Assembly (NCBI GenBank): GCA_022759285.1
Contig: JAEMPM010000141.1
Span: 9,783-19,045 of the forward strand
Length of the DNA: 9,263 nucleotides
Source: Thermocrinis sp.
Lineage (GTDB): Bacteria; Aquificota; Aquificia; Aquificales; Aquificaceae
Reading direction: 5' to 3'
The first letter of the stretch is position 1. Each line of letters opens with the position of its first letter. The position numbers were made by a program, and so were the translations under genes. The notes beneath the pieces were generated by a model. That model worked only from the letters and a program-made list of their open reading frames with translations, had not been told where the DNA came from and did not search any database. Of this stretch, positions 5,387-9,263 are shown in pieces.

Positions 5387-7151
5387 ACTGCTATTGGTCG
5401 TTTTTAGCTTACTGCTTTCCTTTTCTCAAGAAAGGCTTTCTGAAAACAGCGCTTTAGCCAAAAGAAAGTTTTACAGTGGCTCCATAAACTTGGAAAATCG
5501 CAACTATGAAGATGCAATAAGGGATCTAACAAATGCCTTTAACTTGGATAGAAACGGTTATTATGGAGAACTTGCTTATCTTTGGCTTGGAAGGGCGTAC
5601 GCCCTTCTTGCCTACTCAAAGGCTGACAAAGAGGGTCTTCTCTCCGCAATAGCCTTTTTGAACATGTATCCCTACTACTTTAAAAAGGCAAACTATGTGG
5701 ACCTTCAAAGAGAATTTCTGGGGGACATATATCTACTTTTGGAAGAGTACTCCAAAGCTAAGGAGGTCTACATCGGTCTATACAAAAACAGCAATCAGAA
5801 AAAGTATTTGGTGAAGTTTTTGTATGCGGACGCCTTGGAAGGAGGCACAAGAAACATAGAACTTTTAGAGAACCTTAGGGCATCGGAAGAGGGTGTTGAC
5901 CCCTCCATGCTCTCCCTCATAAGGGGATATTACTTTTACAACCAGGGTAAGTTTAAGGAAGCCTTACATGAGCTGACACAGGCAAGGGCACAGAACAAAA
6001 ACTTGGAAGAGGACCCTCATTTCTTATACAGGTTAGCCCTGTCCTATTACATACTTCAGGACTGGAGAAATAGCCTCTTTTACTTTGAGCTACTACGAAG
6101 GAAGGACTTATACAAAAGGTATGCAGACAAAAGCAACTATTTCCTGCTCTTTATAAACCTGGACAACAAAAACTACTCTGAGGCTATGGAAAGATTGCAA
6201 GAGCTTATGAAAGATAGGAATCCCCTAACCAACCTGACCTTAAGGCTTGCACTATCACAACTTTGGTTTTATGAGGACTTCATTGATAAGTATAAACTCA
6301 GTTGGTACAAACCGTTACTCTTGAAAATAGCCTGGATTGATTACGCCAAAAGCTACGGATTGCCCTCTGTACTGGGTGTCTATTATTACTCTGTAAAGGA
6401 CAAAAAGCCTATGGACGTGGAGCTTTTGAAAAGGGCAAAGGTCTCAAGGGAGAGTTATCTAACGGTGGAGGACATAAAAATAAACATGGAACCTTTTTAT
6501 AAAAGCTTGGAGACTCAATACAAGAGGCTAAACCCTTATGAAGATAAGGATTTTGAGTTTATTGAATCCCTATACAAGGTAAATGACAGGAACTTCCTGA
6601 CCCTCTTTGACGCCTCCGCACTGCTTAGGGGTTCCCTTTATAGGGGCAAACTGGATTATGTGAGGCTTTTGGATATGGTTGAAGAACCTACAAAGAGCTT
6701 TCTAAGGGCGCAGGAATTTTTGCTAACAGACAAAGAAAAGGAAGGGGTGGAGCTTTTGAACAAAGTCAAGGACCAGCTTACTGGGGAGGATCACACTGAG
6801 TCACTATTTCTCTTAGGCTTTTTCTCCGATAACAAAAAGCTTCTTGAGACAGCTCTGCAAACCAAGGATTTAGAAAAATCCCAGAGATTGAAGGGATACA
6901 TACCTACCGCACTTCTTGAGCTTGGGGATTATTACTACTCGCTGGAAAACTTTACAAAGGCTAAGGAATTTTACAAAGGCTATTTGGAGAAATCGGGTGA
7001 AGAGGATAATCTATATTGGCTTACCGCCCTTAAGCTGGCAAAGTTGAGCAGTTTAACCAAAGATAAGGAAACCCTCCAGTGGGTTGTCAAAAAAGCTGAA
7101 AAAACAGATAATATATTAGGTAGGCTTATAGTAGACCTTTGGGGGGAATGA
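5334..7151 (+). CDS. Secreted or membrane-anchored TPR-repeat protein, unidentified
   Basis: I do not recognise this 605-residue protein as a named family. It starts at TTG 5334, supported by GGAGGG 5 bases upstream. A basic n-region (to Lys18) is followed by a hydrophobic core at about 19-30 (LLLVVFSLLLSF) ending SFSQ, which fits a signal peptide or one N-terminal anchor; there is no lipobox cysteine. Tetratricopeptide-like helix pairs are visible at about 41-74 (YEDAIRDLTNAFNLD), 123-156 (YSKAKEVYIGLY), 193-223 (GKFKEALHELTQA), 228-258, 265-294 (NYSEAMERLQEL) and 521-553 (NFTKAKEFYKGYL). Residues about 300-510 are helical-looking but less regular. It is rich in Tyr, Leu, Lys and Glu. The start overlaps tgt by 53 bases, and its stop is 1 base before flgB. 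The context suggests an envelope scaffold linked to the flagellar basal body, comparable in architecture to the periplasmic PflA-type motor proteins, but this is inference. Confidence 0.8.
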   Translation: MTATERVGWKGYRYLWAKLLLVVFSLLLSFSQERLSENSALAKRKFYSGSINLENRNYEDAIRDLTNAFNLDRNGYYGELAYLWLGRAYALLAYSKADKEGLLSAIAFLNMYPYYFKKANYVDLQREFLGDIYLLLEEYSKAKEVYIGLYKNSNQKKYLVKFLYADALEGGTRNIELLENLRASEEGVDPSMLSLIRGYYFYNQGKFKEALHELTQARAQNKNLEEDPHFLYRLALSYYILQDWRNSLFYFELLRRKDLYKRYADKSNYFLLFINLDNKNYSEAMERLQELMKDRNPLTNLTLRLALSQLWFYEDFIDKYKLSWYKPLLLKIAWIDYAKSYGLPSVLGVYYYSVKDKKPMDVELLKRAKVSRESYLTVEDIKINMEPFYKSLETQYKRLNPYEDKDFEFIESLYKVNDRNFLTLFDASALLRGSLYRGKLDYVRLLDMVEEPTKSFLRAQEFLLTDKEKEGVELLNKVKDQLTGEDHTESLFLLGFFSDNKKLLETALQTKDLEKSQRLKGYIPTALLELGDYYYSLENFTKAKEFYKGYLEKSGEEDNLYWLTALKLAKLSSLTKDKETLQWVVKKAEKTDNILGRLIVDLWGE

Positions 7152-7152
7152 T

Positions 7153-7524
7153 ATGGATATTTTTAGAAGCATCGATAAAGTCCTGCCATATATAAACTTT
7201 GCATGGAAAAGGCATAAGGTAATCCTGAGCAACATAGCCAACGCGGACACACCTAACTACAAGGCAAAGGACGTGGTTATGGAGGAAGAAAGCGTAGGCA
7301 AGCTAAAGATCACGAGGGAAAAACATATAAATCCAAACAGTGGAGAGAGCTTTAGGGTGATAGAGGTCCAAAGAAGGCTCGTAGGTAACGATTTTAACAA
7401 TGTTAGCCTTGAGGAGGAGATGGCAAAGCTCACCCAAAATAGGCTCGCTTACGAAACATACATGAGGATGATAAAAGGCAGTGTGGATGAACTAAACAAC
7501 ATAATAAAGGAGGGTAGGCAATGA
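7153..7524 (+). CDS. flgB: Flagellar proximal rod protein FlgB
   Basis: FlgB forms part of the proximal rod of the flagellar basal body and is exported by the flagellar type III apparatus, so it has no cleavable signal. The 123-residue product is slightly shorter than the usual 130-140. The N-terminal rod signature is clear: RHKVILSNIANADTPNYKAKD (20-40), and the C-terminal helix has VSLEEEMAKLTQNRLAYETY (84-103), where most homologues have a VDLExEMA...NQxxY pattern. Its ATG lies 1 base after the TPR gene stop, preceded by a G-rich stretch (GGGGGGA, 7141-7147) with 5-base spacing. It overlaps flgC by 4 bases. Confidence 0.95.
   Translation: MDIFRSIDKVLPYINFAWKRHKVILSNIANADTPNYKAKDVVMEEESVGKLKITREKHINPNSGESFRVIEVQRRLVGNDFNNVSLEEEMAKLTQNRLAYETYMRMIKGSVDELNNIIKEGRQ
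7509..7513 (+). promoter_or_regulatory. Ribosome binding site of flgC
   Basis: GGAGG (within AAGGAGGG) ends 7 bases before the flgC ATG and sits inside the 3' end of flgB. It supports the 4-base ATGA overlap as the true start of flgC. Confidence 0.75.
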
Positions 7525-7934
7525 ACGACCTTTTCCGCGCCTTTAATATATCTGCCAGCGGTATGTATGCCCAAAGGGTGAGGATGAACGTGATAGCTTC
7601 CAACTTGGCAAACTACGAATCTTACAGGGCAAACGGGGAACCCTTCAGAAAGTTGGAGGTCGTTCTTCAAGCCCTTGAGGATCCCCAAAATCTATCCAAG
7701 GGGGAGGTACCCGTAAGGGTGGTGGAAATCAGACAATCCAACGAACCCTTTAGATTGGTTTACGACCCAACAAACCCAAGGGCAAACCAAGAAGGTTATG
7801 TACAAAAGCCCAACGTGGAGCTTGTAAAGGAAATGGTGGACATGATAACTGCAGTTAGAAGTTATGAGGCAAATCTAAACGCCTTTTCCGCCACAAAGGA
7901 AATAGCCCAGAGGACCTTAGAGCTATGGAGATAA
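7521..7934 (+). CDS. flgC: Flagellar proximal rod protein FlgC
   Basis: FlgC is the second proximal rod subunit, exported through the flagellar type III system and assembled with FlgB, FlgF and FliE. The protein has 137 residues, the normal size. The N-terminal signature FNISASGMYAQRVRMNVIAS spans about 8-27 and continues into NLAN. The C-terminal helix is EGYVQKPNVELVKEMVDMIT (91-110) followed by AVRSYEANLNAFSATKEIA, close to the family consensus. The segment after NLAN (YESYRANGEPFRK) replaces the more common ANAxTTRTPxGGPYRRK and is a few residues shorter. The start overlaps flgB as ATGA, and the stop overlaps the fliE start. Confidence 0.95.
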   Translation: MNDLFRAFNISASGMYAQRVRMNVIASNLANYESYRANGEPFRKLEVVLQALEDPQNLSKGEVPVRVVEIRQSNEPFRLVYDPTNPRANQEGYVQKPNVELVKEMVDMITAVRSYEANLNAFSATKEIAQRTLELWR

Positions 7935-8206
7935 TGCCTATAAACCTTACTATCAGCTCAGAGAGAGAAAGGGCAAAGGCAAGCTCCCCTAGCTTTCTGG
8001 ACGAACTTTCCAAATTCATTCACTGGGTCAATCAGGAACAGCAGAAGGCTGAAGCCATAAAGGATGCGGTGCTAAAAGGTGCGGACATACCCCTGCATCA
8101 GATGGTGGTTGAGTTTGAAAAGGCTGGCATTGCCCTGAACCTGCTCATTCAGGTGAGGAACAAACTGGTGGAAGCTTTCCAAGAGTTAAACAGGATGCAA
8201 GTTTAA
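7925..8206 (+). CDS. fliE: Flagellar hook-basal body protein FliE
   Basis: FliE links the FliF MS-ring to the proximal rod and is one of the first substrates of flagellar export. The 93-residue product has the family hallmark in its C-terminal half: FLDELSKFIHWVNQEQQKAE (24-43), PLHQMVVEFEKAGIALNLL (56-74) and QVRNKLVEAFQELNRMQV (76-93). Two starts are possible. ATG 7925 overlaps flgC by 10 bases, with GAGG (7911-7914) 10 bases upstream. ATG 7934 overlaps the flgC stop by 1 base (TAATG), gives 90 residues beginning MPINLTI, and has GGAG only 3 bases upstream. The junction pattern TAATG resembles the tight couplings elsewhere in this cluster, but neither start is proven. Confidence 0.94.
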   Translation: MEIMPINLTISSERERAKASSPSFLDELSKFIHWVNQEQQKAEAIKDAVLKGADIPLHQMVVEFEKAGIALNLLIQVRNKLVEAFQELNRMQV

Positions 8207-8209
8207 GCT

Positions 8210-9263
8210 ATGGCTTGGCAGGAAACTCTGAACCAGCTGAAGGAAAAGTTCCTCTCCCTTAGCACTTTCCAAAAGGCTCTTGTTATTGGCGTGCCCCTTA
8301 CGGTTTTGACACTACTTTCTTTACTCCTCTTCTACGCGGGAAGGCCCAACTATGTGGTCCTCTACGGAGGATTAAGCAGTGAGGATCTAAACGCAGTCCT
8401 TTCTGAGTTGGATAAAGAAGGCATTAAATACAAACTGAGCCAAGATGGTTCCACCATTCTTGTGCCAGAAGACAAGGCAAGAGACCTGAGGCTAAAACTT
8501 GCTGCCAAAGGAATTCCAAGCAAAGGCATAGTAGGCTATGAAGTCTTTGATAAAGAACATTTTGGTGCTTCAGACTTTCAAAATCAGGTAAATTTCAAGC
8601 GGGCGGTGGAGGGAGAGTTGGCAAAAACTATAATGAGAATTGAAGGGGTTGATTACGCAAAGGTAAACATTGGTATGCCAGAAAAGTCTATATTCTTAAG
8701 GGAGGAGGAGGAACCCACTGCCAGTGTTTTAATAAGGTTAAAACCCGGACACGAGCTGTCACCTGAGCAAGTAAAGGCAATAAGGAACTTAGTTGCCCTG
8801 AGCGTCCCAAGACTGAGCCCAAAGAATGTGGTTGTGGTGGATGACAAAGGGCGGGACCTTACCGCATTGATTGAAGAGGATGAGATTTTAAAGGATAAAG
8901 AGCTTAAGCTAAAGGCGGAGTTTGAGAAGAACCTTGAAAGGAAGATCCAAAAGACCTTGGAAGAAGCCTTAGGCGCGGGCACCGTTAAGGTAAAAGTCTC
9001 AGCGGACATAGACTTTACCAAGAGGGAACAAAAAGAAGAGATCTACAACCCGGACATGATAGCCATAGTTAGTCAGCAGAAGAAAAAGGAGAGAACCTTT
9101 GGGGCGGTTGTTGGAGGAGTACCGGGTACGGGCGCCAACGTTCCACCAGGTACAGGTGCAGTGCAGGGTGCAGGACCATTAACTTCAGAAAAGAGCGAAA
9201 CGATAACCAACTACGAAGTTAGCAAAAAAGAGGTATATACTCAAGAGCCTCTGATAAAGATTA
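8210..9263 (+). CDS. fliF: Flagellar MS-ring protein FliF, 3' end beyond window
   Basis: FliF builds the inner-membrane MS-ring on which the flagellar motor and export gate assemble. I read 351 codons without a stop from ATG 8210 to the window edge; full proteins are usually 500-570 residues. An amphipathic N-terminus precedes the first membrane helix at about 23-43 (ALVIGVPLTVLTLLSLLLFYA). The ring-building domains follow: RBM1 about 46-108 (NYVVLYGGLSSEDLNAVLSEL, RLKLAAKGIP), RBM2 about 116-212 (FGASDFQNQVNFKRAVEGEL, IGMPEKSIF, NLVALSVPRLSPKNVVVVD) and the start of RBM3 (GAGTVKVKVSADIDF). A Gly/Pro/Thr-rich loop at 299-324 interrupts RBM3, as is common in FliF. The second membrane helix and the FliG-binding tail lie outside the window. 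It starts 3 bases after fliE without a strong ribosome binding site. Confidence 0.96.
   Translation, partial: MAWQETLNQLKEKFLSLSTFQKALVIGVPLTVLTLLSLLLFYAGRPNYVVLYGGLSSEDLNAVLSELDKEGIKYKLSQDGSTILVPEDKARDLRLKLAAKGIPSKGIVGYEVFDKEHFGASDFQNQVNFKRAVEGELAKTIMRIEGVDYAKVNIGMPEKSIFLREEEEPTASVLIRLKPGHELSPEQVKAIRNLVALSVPRLSPKNVVVVDDKGRDLTALIEEDEILKDKELKLKAEFEKNLERKIQKTLEEALGAGTVKVKVSADIDFTKREQKEEIYNPDMIAIVSQQKKKERTFGAVVGGVPGTGANVPPGTGAVQGAGPLTSEKSETITNYEVSKKEVYTQEPLIKI

Noticed and set aside
7449..7688. Minus-strand 79-codon ORF across the flgB-flgC junction
   Set aside because: It is antisense to two clearly conserved rod proteins and lacks any recognisable motif.
8653..9021. Minus-strand 122-codon Ser-rich ORF opposite fliF
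   Set aside because: The Ser/Phe-rich composition is the usual antisense image of a Lys/Glu-rich protein, and the FliF frame is continuous here.
9105..9185. Gly/Thr/Pro/Ala-rich repeat-like stretch in fliF
   Set aside because: A low-complexity flexible loop at this point of the third ring-building domain is common in FliF and not a sign of insertion.

Overview
The window is gene-dense and carries parts of three transcription units with almost no spacer DNA. Base composition (roughly mid-40s % GC), heavy use of AGG/AGA and ATA codons, Lys/Glu-rich proteins, and a FabG that reads very much like the Aquifex protein suggest a thermophilic, flagellated member of the Aquificaceae (Hydrogenobacter/Thermocrinis-like). 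This assignment is inference from pattern recognition; no database search was possible.

Left part, minus strand (1-2573): hfq, hflX and purA are read leftwards as a tightly packed operon. hfq and hflX abut with no spacer, hflX and purA overlap by 4 bases, and purA runs off the left edge. These encode the RNA chaperone Hfq, the ribosome-associated GTPase HflX and adenylosuccinate synthetase. The order resembles the well-known enterobacterial hfq-hflX...purA neighbourhood with the intervening genes removed.

Centre (2574-2697): a 40-base AT-rich divergent control region separates hfq from a plus-strand class II tRNA-Leu with anticodon CAG. The tRNA promoter has an exact TATAAT.

Right part, plus strand (2711-9263): a YmdB-type metallophosphoesterase, fabG (fatty-acid synthesis) and tgt (tRNA queuosine pathway) come first. 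A secreted or membrane-anchored TPR-rich protein I do not recognise as a named family follows, and then the flagellar basal-body genes flgB, flgC, fliE and fliF (the last cut by the right edge). From fabG onward no gap exceeds 3 bases and most junctions overlap, so the flagellar rod and MS-ring genes appear to be read as a continuation of a housekeeping fatty-acid/tRNA-modification unit. Both ymdB and fabG are preceded by the same octamer, ATTATAAT, exactly 6 bases before ATG and with no well-placed ribosome binding site, which suggests leaderless transcripts.

The most interesting items are the unidentified TPR protein coupled to flgB, the pair of apparent leaderless promoters, the merging of housekeeping and flagellar genes, and the divergent Hfq. 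I saw no mobile element, CRISPR array or rRNA, and there is no stretch above 300 bases without a gene.
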